The position numbers were made by a program, and so were the translations under genes. This document shows positions 8,731 through 17,735 of a DNA stretch of 64,000 bases, one piece after another. The stretch comes from Kosakonia cowanii JCM 10956 = DSM 18146 (GTDB lineage: Bacteria > Pseudomonadota > Gammaproteobacteria > Enterobacterales > Enterobacteriaceae): positions 1,240,001 to 1,304,000 of the forward strand of contig NZ_CP019445.1 in assembly GCF_001975225.1 (NCBI RefSeq), given 5' to 3'. The notes beneath the pieces were generated by a model, which was given only the letters and a program-made list of their open reading frames with translations, was not told the origin of the DNA and searched no databases. How positions within the stretch are numbered: the stretch's first letter is position 1; each line of letters starts with the position of its first letter.

Positions 8731-9873
8731 ATGAAATTACTGGCTACGCAGAGCGTCCACAGCGGCGTTTTTCACGACCAACACGGCGCGGTGATGCCGC
8801 CGATTTACGCCACCTCCACCTTCGCGCAACCGGCGCCGGGGCAGCATACCGGCTATGAGTATTCACGCAGCGGCAACCCCACCCGCCATACGCTGGAAAC
8901 GGCGATTGCCGAACTGGAGGGCGGAACGCGCGGCTACGCTTTTGCTTCCGGGCTGGCGGCGATCTCCACGGTGCTGGAGCTGCTGGATAGCGGCAGCCAT
9001 ATCGTGGCGATTGATGATGTTTACGGCGGCACTTATCGCCTGATCGAAAACGTGCGTCGACGTAGCGCCGGGCTTGAGGTGAGCTGGGTAAAACCGGACG
9101 ATCTGGCCGGGCTGGAAGCGGCGATCCGCCCACAAACGCGGATGATTTGGGTCGAAACGCCGACCAACCCGCTGCTGAAGCTGGTCGATCTGCAACAGGT
9201 TGCGGCCATCGCCAGACGCCATAATGTGCTGAGCGTGGCGGATAACACCTTTGCCTCGCCGGTGATCCATCGCCCGCTGGAACTGGGGTTCGACATTGTG
9301 GTGCACTCTGCCACCAAATACCTCAACGGGCACTCCGATGTGGTCGCAGGCCTCGCGGTGGTGAGCGATAACCCGGCGCTTGCGGAGAAGCTGGGCTATT
9401 TGCAAAACGCGGTCGGCGGCGTGCTTGATCCCTTTAGTAGTTTCCTGACCCTGCGCGGCATCCGCACCTTGTCCCTGCGCGTTGAGCGCCACAGCAGTAA
9501 CGCGCTGGCGCTGGCCCGCTGGCTGGAGCAGCATCCACAGGTTGAAAAGGTGTGGTTTCCGTGGCTGGAGTCGCACCCGCACTATCAGCTGGCGCGCAAG
9601 CAGATGGCGCTGCCGGGCGGCATGATCTCGGTGGTGGTGAAAGGGGACGATCCGCGTGCAACGCAGATCATTCAGAAGCTGAAGCTGTTTACGCTGGCAG
9701 AGAGCCTCGGCGGCGTAGAGAGCCTGGTGAGCCAGCCTTTCAGCATGACTCACGCCTCCATTCCGCTCGAACAGCGGCTGGCAAACGGCATCACTCCGCA
9801 ACTGATCCGTTTATCGGTGGGAATTGAGGATGAAGCGGATCTGATTGCCGACTGGCAGCAGGCTCTGTCGTAA
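8731..9873 (+). CDS. mtcC: Cystathionine gamma-lyase
   Basis: This PLP enzyme of the Cys/Met-metabolism family splits cystathionine to cysteine, 2-oxobutyrate and ammonia. The 380-residue length, the cofactor lysine Lys196 in SATKYLNGHSDVVAG and the YSRSGNPTR motif are all typical. Family members also include cystathionine gamma-synthase and beta-lyase, but pairing with a cystathionine beta-synthase makes the gamma-lyase role most likely. A GGAACACG sequence precedes the ATG. It ends only 10 bp from the convergent diguanylate cyclase gene. Confidence 0.9.
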   Translation: MKLLATQSVHSGVFHDQHGAVMPPIYATSTFAQPAPGQHTGYEYSRSGNPTRHTLETAIAELEGGTRGYAFASGLAAISTVLELLDSGSHIVAIDDVYGGTYRLIENVRRRSAGLEVSWVKPDDLAGLEAAIRPQTRMIWVETPTNPLLKLVDLQQVAAIARRHNVLSVADNTFASPVIHRPLELGFDIVVHSATKYLNGHSDVVAGLAVVSDNPALAEKLGYLQNAVGGVLDPFSSFLTLRGIRTLSLRVERHSSNALALARWLEQHPQVEKVWFPWLESHPHYQLARKQMALPGGMISVVVKGDDPRATQIIQKLKLFTLAESLGGVESLVSQPFSMTHASIPLEQRLANGITPQLIRLSVGIEDEADLIADWQQALS

Positions 9874-9883
9874 CAGAGCGCCG

Positions 9884-11218
9884 TCAGGCGCCCTGCGAAG
9901 TGGTTGGCATATCTCTGGCAGAGACCACCTGATTGCGGCCCTGCTTTTTCGCGGCGTAGAGCGCAGTATCCGCCCGGTGAATTAACCCGCTGGCAATCAT
10001 ATGCAGCGGTTTTTCATCAAGGGGCAGGAGATCGCTTTGCAGGGTCGCGACGCCGATGCTGATGGTCAAAAAGCCGGTCGGGCTGGCAGCGTGCGGACGC
10101 CGGAGGGCACTGATATCATGCCGTACCCCTTCGGCGACGCGCATCGCCTGCGCCAGGCTGGTGCCGGGCAGGATAATCAAAAACTCCTCCCCGCCGTAGC
10201 GGCTGACATTGTTGTTGCTGCGCAGCCGCGCCGAGGTCAGCGTAGTGGCAACCAGCCGCAGGCAGTCATCCCCCGCCTGGTGGCCCTGCGAGTCGTTGTA
10301 GTATTTGAAATAGTCGATATCCGCCAGGCAGACCGAGAGCGGGAACCCCTCCTGCAGCGCGCGGTTAATCTCCTGCAACAGGCGCTCATCCATATAGCGG
10401 CGGTTAAACAGCCCTGTCAGGTGATCGTGCTGGGCATACTGCTGCAACACCTTATTGGCGTTCGCCAGCTTCTGCTCCGCCAGGCGACGCTCGGTGATAT
10501 CAACCCAGGTGACCGATAATCCGACCACAATGTCCATCGCGTCGCGCACCGGCACCGCCTGAATATCGTAACTGCGCTCATGCCAGCTCAGCTCGCGCGA
10601 CGGCGGCACGCCGCCCGCTTTTGCTAAGGCAAAATCGGCAACGAAGAAGGGCCAGAACGCCGGCATCAGCTGCTGAAAATGGCAATGAGTATCTTTTGGC
10701 GCACTGTCGCCGAGCAGTTTCGCCATCGCTTTATTGAACATTACCAGATGCCCGCGGCTGTCGATCATGCAGAGCGCCACGGCGGTGGTGTCGTAAATGG
10801 TCTCCAGTTGCAGCACGCGTTCGCCGAGATTGGAGATATTTCTGTCGATGCCGCGATAACCGCGCAGCTCGCCCTGCTCATCGAAAAGCGGAACGCCGCT
10901 GGTCTCCAGCACCACAATGCCGCCATCGGCGCGCTGGTTGCGGTTGACCAGCCCGGAAAAGGCGCGCTTCTCCGCCACGATGGCACCAAATGCCCCCGCG
11001 ACGCGCTCGGCTTCACCGGGCGGCATAAAATCGAAAGGCGTTTTGCCAATCACCTCTTCCGGGGAAACACCCAGGAGATCCGTCACCACGTCTGACGACC
11101 AGGTGTAACGCCCTTGTGCATCCACTTCCCAGACCCAGTCTGAATTATTATTTAATAATTCAAACAGATGCCTGATCTCTTCATCCCTGTGATCGTGCTC
11201 TTTTTTATCATTATTCAT
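9884..11218 (-). CDS. PAS-PAS-GGDEF diguanylate cyclase
   Basis: This soluble 444-residue protein should make cyclic di-GMP. It carries two PAS domains (about 17-130 and 135-255) and a C-terminal GGDEF domain (about 275-435) with an intact GGEEF catalytic motif at about residues 342-346. The inhibitory I-site (RxxD five residues earlier) is replaced by RSNN, so product inhibition may be lost. No membrane segment or signal peptide is seen, so the signal is cytoplasmic. It stands alone. Cyclic di-GMP could affect the glucan locus further right, but nothing in the sequence links them directly. Confidence 0.9.
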   Translation of the reverse strand: MNNDKKEHDHRDEEIRHLFELLNNNSDWVWEVDAQGRYTWSSDVVTDLLGVSPEEVIGKTPFDFMPPGEAERVAGAFGAIVAEKRAFSGLVNRNQRADGGIVVLETSGVPLFDEQGELRGYRGIDRNISNLGERVLQLETIYDTTAVALCMIDSRGHLVMFNKAMAKLLGDSAPKDTHCHFQQLMPAFWPFFVADFALAKAGGVPPSRELSWHERSYDIQAVPVRDAMDIVVGLSVTWVDITERRLAEQKLANANKVLQQYAQHDHLTGLFNRRYMDERLLQEINRALQEGFPLSVCLADIDYFKYYNDSQGHQAGDDCLRLVATTLTSARLRSNNNVSRYGGEEFLIILPGTSLAQAMRVAEGVRHDISALRRPHAASPTGFLTISIGVATLQSDLLPLDEKPLHMIASGLIHRADTALYAAKKQGRNQVVSARDMPTTSQGA

Positions 11219-11577
11219 TTCATTGGTTCCGCATGACCTACTATGCGCTCAATAACAGCTGGAGAAGGTGATGAAGGGGTGAATCATTGACTGTATAAAT
11301 ACTTGCCATAGGCTCTACACTGCACAAATGCAGGATGAAAGAGAAGATGGTCTGCCACAGATTTGCGTAAAAAAAGCGTCAGAAACGGCTCCGTTCGCCA
11401 CGACGGATAATAATAGCTGACGGCAAATAACTCCGTTAACCTTTTCACTGAGCACGCGCGCAAGGCGGCGTTAAATACCGCGCTTTCTTTCATCTGTTTG
11501 TTGAATGGAATCTTATCGGCGTGTGTTGAGATAACTTTGCTATTTTCACCGTACAGCTCAGAACAGGAGCGCTGTTT
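11219..11577. other. Divergent intergenic region
   Basis: This 359-bp gap separates the diguanylate cyclase and nitroreductase genes and must hold both promoters. I see no gene, no clear operator and no repeat. A LexA-like half-site near 11290 lacks its partner. Confidence 0.4.
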
Positions 11578-12294
11578 ATGGATCCGTTTCAGCAAATATT
11601 GAAGTCGACTATCGCCCGTACAGAGGTGGTTCCGCCCGCCGTAGCGCCGCAAGCGTTGCTGGAAACGGTATTCAACGTACAGACCCTCGTTCCGCGCGTG
11701 GAGATGTTTCTCGCGCTGGCGAAAGCGCGCCGCTCGATCTACGCGCTGGGGAAAGATCTGCCGGTATCGCACGAAGAGGCGATCGCCACGATCAAGGAGG
11801 CGATCCGCCAGGCACCTTCGGCATTTCATTCGCAAACCTCACGCGCGCTGATCCTGCTCGATCATGAGCATGAACGCTTCTGGGAACTGGTGCGCGCGCA
11901 GATGCGCAATGTGATCCCGGCGGAGAGTTTTCACGCCACCGCCGATAAGCTCGATGGTTTCAGCGCGGCGGCCGGCACGGTGCTCTTTTTCGAGGATCAG
12001 GAGGTGGTAAGCCACTTGCAGCGCCAGTACATTGCCTATGCCGAGCACTTCCCGGTTTGGTCAGAGCAGAGCAGCGGCATTGCGCAATATGCGGTGTGGC
12101 TGGCGCTGGCGGATAAGCAGATTGGCGCGAATTTGCAGCATTATCACCTGTTGATTGATGCCGATGTGCGCGCAACGTGGAATATTCCCGAGAGCTGGAC
12201 GTTACGCGCCGAGATGAATTTTGGTGCCATCCTCGCGCCAGCAGAGGAGAAGACGTTTATCGACGACGAGAAGCGTTTTATTGTCGCCAGATAA
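11578..12294 (+). CDS. Nitroreductase-family protein (HBN1-like)
   Basis: This is an FMN-dependent nitroreductase-fold protein of the fungal HBN1/bacterial "fatty acid repression" subgroup. Residues 43-238 carry the family pattern (AKARRSIYALGKDLP, then APSAFHSQTSRALILL, and a C-terminal MNFGAILAP). Most relatives start near Met43, so the first 42 residues are an extension. However, the upstream ATG has an excellent AGGAG and Met43 does not, so I keep the longer form. The substrate is unknown; such enzymes reduce nitro- or quinone-type compounds with NAD(P)H. It stands alone and is followed directly by a REP array. Confidence 0.8.
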   Translation: MDPFQQILKSTIARTEVVPPAVAPQALLETVFNVQTLVPRVEMFLALAKARRSIYALGKDLPVSHEEAIATIKEAIRQAPSAFHSQTSRALILLDHEHERFWELVRAQMRNVIPAESFHATADKLDGFSAAAGTVLFFEDQEVVSHLQRQYIAYAEHFPVWSEQSSGIAQYAVWLALADKQIGANLQHYHLLIDADVRATWNIPESWTLRAEMNFGAILAPAEEKTFIDDEKRFIVAR

Positions 12295-12296
12295 AT

Positions 12297-12781
12297 GTTG
12301 GCCGGATAAGGCTGTAAGCCGCCATCCGGCATCTGTACAAGGGCAAAATGCCGGATGGCGCTGCGCTTATCCGGCCTACGCGTGGCTGCGTGAAATGTGC
12401 TAATCCGGCTTACGCGTAACTGCCTGGAATGTAGGCCGGATAAGGCTTAAAGCCGCCATCCGGCATCTGTACAAGGGCAAAATGCCGGATGGCGCTGCGC
12501 TTATCCGGCCTACGCGTGACTGCGTGAAATGTGCTTATCCGGCTTACGCGTAACCGCCTGGAATGTAGGCCGGATAAGGCTGAAAGCCGCCATCCGGCAT
12601 CTGCACAACGGCAAAATGCCGGATGGCGCTGCGCTTATCCGGCCTACGCGTGACTGCGTGAAATGTGCTTATCCGGCTTACGCGTAACCGCCTGGAATGT
12701 AGGCCGGATAAGGCTGAAAGCCGCCATCCGGCACCTGTACAGGGGCAAAATGCCGGATGGCGCTGCGCTTATCCGGCCTAC
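12297..12781. repeat. BIME array with exact 134-bp period
   Basis: GTAGGCCGGATAAGGC-type REP units begin at 12297 (a slightly altered copy), 12431, 12565 and 12699, each exactly 134 bp apart. Each is followed by an inverted REP (TGCCGGATGGCGCTGCGC...GGCCTAC), and the first three by a third, partial CTTATCCGGCTTACGCGTAA. The array has three full periods plus a truncated fourth. Copies 2-4 are nearly identical, showing recent tandem amplification. It lies between the convergent nitroreductase and roxA-like genes. Confidence 0.92.
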
Positions 12782-12802
12782 AAAAAATCGCGCCGCGTGG
12801 CG

Positions 12803-13924
12803 TTAATCCTCGAAATACCAGTAACCCTGATTGACCAGCCAGGTCAGCTCGTCGGCAAAGGCCGGGTTATCCAGCGCGCTGCCCAACTCCTGCACGCCAA
12901 TGGTGGTGTAGCGGCAGAGCGCATCGGCGGCTTGCGGCTCGGCGGTCTCCAGACATTCGCTATTGATAAAGAACCGCTCGCCGACGCGCAGGGCGCGCAG
13001 CCCGCTGAGACGCGTTAATCTCTGCCCCTCTTTCAGTGCGCCGATCACCTCATCGACCGGATAATCATCCGGCTCCGGTGCCACATCCAGCTCGTGGCGC
13101 GGCGTGGTAATAAAGCTGCCAAACCAGCGGGTGAAATGCTCAGGGTCGTTGATCATGGCGATCATCATACTGCGCACGCGCGCCAGCTCATGCTCCTCAA
13201 CCCGGCCAGTATGTTCACGGCAGGTGAGATCCGGATCGCTGTAGTGCTCGCCGCCAAGATCGTTTTCCAGCGCGTAATCCGCAAAGCTGCTGATCAGATC
13301 GCGGCCGTTCGGCCCACGAAAACCAATCGAGTAGTTGAAAGCAGTCTCATGCGTAAAGCCATCGTGCGGGAAACCGGGCGGGATGTAGAGGATATCGCCT
13401 GGCTCAAGATCCTCATCAATGATTGGCTGGAAAGGGTCGACATGCAGCAATGCCGGATGCGGGCAGAACTGGCGCATCGGCAGCTTATCGCCCACGCGCC
13501 AGCGGCGGCTGCCCATCCCCTGGATAATAAAGACGTCATACTGGTCGATATGCGGGCCAACGCCGCCGCCCGGCACGGAGTAGGAGATCATCAGATCATC
13601 AAAGCGCCAGGCGGGCAGTACGCGAAACGGCTCCACCAGCTCGGCGGAGGGCGCATGCCAGTGGTTCACCGCCTGCGCCAGCAGGGACCAGTCGCGCTCG
13701 CCTAAGTGATCGAACGTCTCGAAAGGACCGTTCCACGCCTGCCACTGGCCGTCGACGTGGCTGACAATGCGGCTGTCGATCTCCGGCTCCATCGCCAGGC
13801 CTGCCAGCTCATCGGGCGAAATCGGGTCGACAAAATTGGTAAATGCGCCTTTCAGCACCACAGGTTGCTTCTGCCAGTACTTCTCAAGAAATTCCGGCCA
13901 GTTGAGGTTGAGTTGGTAAGCCAT
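12803..13924 (-). CDS. roxA: RoxA/YcfD-type ribosomal protein arginine hydroxylase
   Basis: This JmjC/cupin 2-oxoglutarate Fe(II) oxygenase resembles E. coli YcfD, which hydroxylates an arginine of ribosomal protein L16. From MAYQLNLNWPEFLEKYW it has 373 residues, the same as YcfD; an upstream extension is not homologous. The iron ligands His125, Asp127 and His187 are in place (GPHIDQYDVF and PPGFPHDGF). The C-terminal winged-helix half is more divergent. In E. coli the gene lies beside phoPQ, so this copy is either relocated or a second, acquired paralogue. It lies downstream of the LysR gene on the same strand with a 64-bp gap. Confidence 0.85.
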   Translation of the reverse strand: MAYQLNLNWPEFLEKYWQKQPVVLKGAFTNFVDPISPDELAGLAMEPEIDSRIVSHVDGQWQAWNGPFETFDHLGERDWSLLAQAVNHWHAPSAELVEPFRVLPAWRFDDLMISYSVPGGGVGPHIDQYDVFIIQGMGSRRWRVGDKLPMRQFCPHPALLHVDPFQPIIDEDLEPGDILYIPPGFPHDGFTHETAFNYSIGFRGPNGRDLISSFADYALENDLGGEHYSDPDLTCREHTGRVEEHELARVRSMMIAMINDPEHFTRWFGSFITTPRHELDVAPEPDDYPVDEVIGALKEGQRLTRLSGLRALRVGERFFINSECLETAEPQAADALCRYTTIGVQELGSALDNPAFADELTWLVNQGYWYFED

Positions 13925-13988
13925 AGATCCACACCAGTGAGAAGGGAAACGGCGCTGATTATAAAAAGAGAGCGCCCCCTCCGCCTTG

Positions 13989-14912
13989 TCATGGGTCAAG
14001 GGCAAGCGGCGGTGCGATAACTAATTGTTCGAGCGCGCTTAACAGCGCATCGACTTTTGGCAGCAGCTGTTTACGCCGCGGCCAGACCAGGCTTAACGGC
14101 AACCCGTCCGGCTGCTGGTGCGGCAGCAGGATGACCAGCTCGCCGCGCGCTAACTGCTGATGCACCAGCCAGGTGGGCATCTGCCCGACGCCCAGCCCGG
14201 CACAGAGCGCGTGGCGCTGCGCATCCACATCGCCCAGCGTCATGCGGTAAGGCACGCTGCGCCACTCCGGGTGCCCATCTTCCGTCAGCAATAACCAGGG
14301 TTTGCTGCTGCCATCGACGCGCTCATAGAGGATCGCCCGGTGGCGGAGCAGTTGCGCCTCGTTTTGCGGCGTGCCTTCCCGGCGCAGATAGTCAGGCGAA
14401 GCGCAAAAGACCATCTTTTCCCGCCCAAGCTGCCGGTGGCCAATCGACACCGGTAAGTCGCCACCCAGCCCAATACGCACCGCCACATCAATCCCTTCAT
14501 CAAAGAGATCCACAAAGCGGTCAGAGAAGGTGATGCTGAGATCAATCTCCGGGTGCTGCTGGCAAAAGGGGATCAGCGCGGGCATCACGCCGAGCCGCCC
14601 GTAGGTGGTCGGCACCGCCAGCCGCAGGCGGCCAGAGGGAATAGAGCGGTGCGCCGCCAGCACCGATTCGGCTTCCGCCAGCTCCTCAAGGATGCGAATG
14701 CAGGTCTGGAAATAGGCCTGCCCGGCATCCGTCAGCGTCAGGCGTCGGGTGGTGCGCTCCAGCAACCGCGAACCGAGGCGCGCTTCCAGCCGGCTGATGC
14801 TTTTGCTGATCGCCGAGCCGGTCAGATGCAGGCGCTCTGCGGCCGCGGCAAAACTCCCCTCTTCGACGCTGGCGACAAAAGGGACGATATCTTTCAGGCG
14901 TTGATCGCTCAT
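13989..14912 (-). CDS. LysR-family regulator
   Basis: This 307-residue regulator has an N-terminal winged helix-turn-helix (about 1-60, with AAAERLHLTGSAISKSISRLE) and a C-terminal effector domain of the CrgA/DsdC-like subgroup (about 90-295). It is divergent from the PRISE-type reductase gene 101 bp away, the classic arrangement in which a LysR protein controls its neighbour. The effector is unknown. Confidence 0.9.
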   Translation of the reverse strand: MSDQRLKDIVPFVASVEEGSFAAAAERLHLTGSAISKSISRLEARLGSRLLERTTRRLTLTDAGQAYFQTCIRILEELAEAESVLAAHRSIPSGRLRLAVPTTYGRLGVMPALIPFCQQHPEIDLSITFSDRFVDLFDEGIDVAVRIGLGGDLPVSIGHRQLGREKMVFCASPDYLRREGTPQNEAQLLRHRAILYERVDGSSKPWLLLTEDGHPEWRSVPYRMTLGDVDAQRHALCAGLGVGQMPTWLVHQQLARGELVILLPHQQPDGLPLSLVWPRRKQLLPKVDALLSALEQLVIAPPLALDP

Positions 14913-15013
14913 GGCATTACTGAATTGAGGTTATGAATGATGTGAATTAATAGCAGAGATAAGAATTAAATTCTCTATTAGGCTTTAAAGCTGATAAAGA
15001 AAAGGAGCCCCCT

Positions 15014-16081
15014 ATGCAAAAACGTGCATTGATAGTCGGTATTAGTGGCGTGATTGGTCGCGCACTGGCAGAACAACTTAAAGGCGAAGGGTGGCAGGTC
15101 AGCGGCCTGTCGCGCGGCCGTGGCGCAATCCCGGACGGGTGCGAAAGCCTGACCGCCGATCTCACCGATGCGGCAGCCGTCAACGAGGCGTTAAAAGAGG
15201 TGCAGGCTGATGCGCTTTTCTTCAGCGTCTGGTCGCGCCAGGAGAATGAGCAGGCCAACATCCGCGTTAACGGCGCCATCGTCAAAAACGTGATTGAGGC
15301 GCTCGGCGAGCGGCTTAACGGCAGCCACGTGGCGCTGGTTACCGGCCTGAAACACTACCTTGGCCCCTTCGAAGCTTACGGTAAAGGTGCTGTGCCGGTC
15401 ACGCCGTTCCGCGAGGAGCAGGGTCGCCAGCCGGTGGAGAACTTCTACTACGCGCAGGAAGATGAACTCTTTGCCGGAGCAGAAAAATATGGCTACCGCT
15501 GGAGCGTCCATCGCCCGCACACCATTATTGGCTATGCCCTCGGCAATGCGATGAATATGGGCCAGACGCTCGCCGTCTACGCCACGCTGTGCCGTGAAAA
15601 AGGCTGGCCGTTTATCTTCCCCGGCTCACCCGAGCAGTGGAACGGGCTGGCGGATGTTACCGATGCCGGTTTGCTGGCCGAGCAGCTAAGCTGGGCGGCA
15701 CAGAGCGAGCAGGCGGCGAATGAAGATTTCAATGCGGTGAATGGCGATGTCTTCCGCTGGAACTGGCTGTGGCCGAAGCTGGCGGCCTATTTCGGCATTG
15801 AAGCGGCGGCCTACCCGGCAAGCATGATGCCGCTGGAAAACCGCATGCAGGAGGCGCAGGCCGCCTGGACGGAGATCGCCGAAAAGTATCAGCTTCGCGA
15901 AGCGGATATCAACAAGCTGGCCTCCTGGTGGCATACAGATGCCGACCTCGGTCGCCCGATGGAAGCCTTCACGGATATGAGCAAAAGCCGCAAAGCGGGC
16001 TTTACCGGCTACCGCTCAACGCCGGACTCCTTCTTTGCGCTGTTTGATCGCCTGAAACAGGAAAAGATCATCCCGCGTTAA
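15014..16081 (+). CDS. PRISE-like short-chain dehydrogenase
   Basis: This NAD(P)H-dependent reductase of 355 residues belongs to the extended SDR group resembling plant progesterone 5-beta-reductase/iridoid synthase. The N-terminal Rossmann motif is GISGVIGRAL. The family signature NFYYAQED provides the catalytic tyrosine, and the upstream LVTGLKHYLGPFE has the matching lysine. Such enzymes reduce activated C=C bonds of enones. The AGGAG nine bases before the ATG supports the start. Control by the divergent LysR regulator is likely. Confidence 0.88.
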   Translation: MQKRALIVGISGVIGRALAEQLKGEGWQVSGLSRGRGAIPDGCESLTADLTDAAAVNEALKEVQADALFFSVWSRQENEQANIRVNGAIVKNVIEALGERLNGSHVALVTGLKHYLGPFEAYGKGAVPVTPFREEQGRQPVENFYYAQEDELFAGAEKYGYRWSVHRPHTIIGYALGNAMNMGQTLAVYATLCREKGWPFIFPGSPEQWNGLADVTDAGLLAEQLSWAAQSEQAANEDFNAVNGDVFRWNWLWPKLAAYFGIEAAAYPASMMPLENRMQEAQAAWTEIAEKYQLREADINKLASWWHTDADLGRPMEAFTDMSKSRKAGFTGYRSTPDSFFALFDRLKQEKIIPR

Positions 16082-16089
16082 GGATCAAC

Positions 16090-16115
16090 GCCCGGCGCGA
16101 TACGACGCGCCGGGC
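16090..16115. terminator. Bidirectional hairpin between convergent genes
   Basis: A perfect 10-bp GCCCGGCGCG/CGCGCCGGGC stem with a 6-nt loop sits between the stops of the reductase and the CGNR gene. The T-tract is poor, so termination efficiency is uncertain. Confidence 0.6.
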
Positions 16116-16125
16116 GCATTGGCAG

Positions 16126-16698
16126 TCAGCTTTTTGCGCGAAACCGTGCCACTTTCGCCCGGTTACCGCATAAGGCCATGCTGCACCAGCGGCGGCGGTG
16201 CGCTTTGGTTTTATCATAAAACCAGAGTGTGCACTCAGGGTGCTCGCACTGGCGAACGTAGGCAAACTCCCCTTCTGCAAGCAGGTATGCCGCGTTTTCC
16301 GCAATGGGTGCCAGCACCTGTTGTGGTGTAGTGAGCTTATATTTGCGCTCAACACTCAGCGTTTTTCCGCCATCATCGCTTATCTGCAAATAACTCTGCG
16401 CCTGCGCCAGCCAGGTATTGAGCGCGTTCAGCGCCAGCATCTCTCCCCTTTTTTTCGCCGTCACTAACTCCCGGATCGTGGTGCGCAACGCGCGCGCAGC
16501 CGCCAGCAGCTCGCCCGGTTCACCTACGGCTGCTGCGGCAAAACCCGCATGATTTAGCCACAGAAGCACATCCTCATCGGACTGCAAAAAGTCATGGGGC
16601 GAGTGCTCAGCCATCGCCAGCGTATTGATAAAATCCAGCGCCCGCTCATCGGCAATAAACCACGGGCCGTCAGGCCTTGTGGCGGTTGAAGTGGTCAT
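16126..16698 (-). CDS. CGNR zinc-finger regulator
   Basis: This 190-residue protein has an N-terminal ABATE domain (about 10-130) and a C-terminal CGNR zinc finger (CEHPECTLWFYD, then CSMALCGNRAKVARF). The family comprises putative transcription factors. The start MTTSTATRP has CAGGAG at a good distance; a longer reading does not. The gene is divergent from the alpha/beta hydrolase, a common pairing that suggests it controls that gene. Confidence 0.9.
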   Translation of the reverse strand: MTTSTATRPDGPWFIADERALDFINTLAMAEHSPHDFLQSDEDVLLWLNHAGFAAAAVGEPGELLAAARALRTTIRELVTAKKRGEMLALNALNTWLAQAQSYLQISDDGGKTLSVERKYKLTTPQQVLAPIAENAAYLLAEGEFAYVRQCEHPECTLWFYDKTKAHRRRWCSMALCGNRAKVARFRAKS

Positions 16699-16829
16699 TA
16701 TCGTGGCTCCTGAAGTTTGCGTGCTGCGCATTGTAACCGATAAAATTAATTTTACACAGTTACAAAGCTGCGCCATACTCCATTTCGTCGTAACCTTTTA
16801 AATATCATTTTAACGGTTTCAGAGAAGGA

Positions 16830-17710
16830 GTGATTATGGCTGGCAATACCCATTTCCCGGTTCGCTATCAGTTTGTCGAAGCTGACGGCGTAAAGGTTTT
16901 TTATCGCGAAGCCGGTGATCCGGTGAACCCGACTTTGCTGCTGCTGCATGGTTTCCCCAGTTCGTCCCACCAGTTTCGTGAATTGATCCCGCTGTTGGCG
17001 GATAAGTTTCATCTTATCGCCCCGGATCTCCCCGGCTTTGGTTTTACCGAAGTGCCTGCGGATCGCCATTATCTCTACACCTTTGATGGGCTTGCGAAGA
17101 CGCTGATCGATTTTGTCGATGCGCTCGATCTGCAACGCTTTGCGATCTATGTCTTCGATTACGGCGCGCCGACAGGCTTACGGCTGGCGGTGCACTACCC
17201 GCAGCGCATCAGCGGTTTTATCTCACAAAACGGTAATGCCTATCTTGAAGGGCTGGGCGATGCGTGGGCGCCGGTGCGGACTTACTGGGAGGAGCCGTCT
17301 GCCGCTAATCGCCAGGCGGTGAATGATGCCATCCTCAACCTGGAGGGGACAAAGTGGCAATATCTGCACGGCGTAAGCGATCCGACGAGCGTCGCGCCAG
17401 AGGGATATCAGCTCGACGCGCTGTTAATGGAGCGCCCGGGAAACCGCGAAATCCAGCTGGATCTCTTTCTCGACTATGCCAACAACCTGACCCGCTACCC
17501 GCGTTTCAGGCTTTCTTCCGCGCGGTGCAGCCGCCAGCGTTGATCATCTGGGGCAAACACGATCCCTTCTTTATTCCGCCGGGAGCTGAAGCCTATAAAC
17601 GTGACAACCCCAATGCGGTGGTGGAGTTGCTTGATACCGGTCACTTTGCACTGGAAACCCACGTCGGCTATATCGCGCAGCGTATTCGTGAAGTGCTTAG
17701 CGAAATTTAG
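16830..17710 (+). pseudogene. Alpha/beta hydrolase, frameshifted
   Basis: The reading frame begins MAGNTHFPVRYQFVEADG (at 16836, or at 16830 with two more residues) after AGAAGGAG. It encodes an epoxide-hydrolase/haloalkane-dehalogenase-like protein with HGFPSSSHQF oxyanion motif. The nucleophile position reads FDYGAP, with Asp as in epoxide hydrolases. Near 17498-17501 one base is missing: the frame runs out at 17543, while the C-terminal part (AFQAFFRAVQPPALIIWGKHDPFF to LSEI, with the acid Asp and GHFALE His) continues in another frame to 17710. Restoring one G or C gives an uninterrupted protein of about 293 residues. Either a genuine recent mutation or a sequencing error. Confidence 0.88.
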
Positions 17711-17728
17711 CGCCCGGAACGCGGGCGC
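17710..17728. terminator. Hairpin between convergent hydrolase and methyltransferase genes
   Basis: A perfect 7-bp GCGCCCG/CGGGCGC stem with a 5-nt loop lies in the 25-bp gap between the two stop codons. There is no T-run on either side. Confidence 0.5.
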
Positions 17729-17735
17729 ATGCGGC

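Noticed and set aside
11286..11302. LexA-like sequence ACTGTATAAATAC
   Set aside because: Only one half of CTGT-N8-ACAG is present; the second half reads TTGC.
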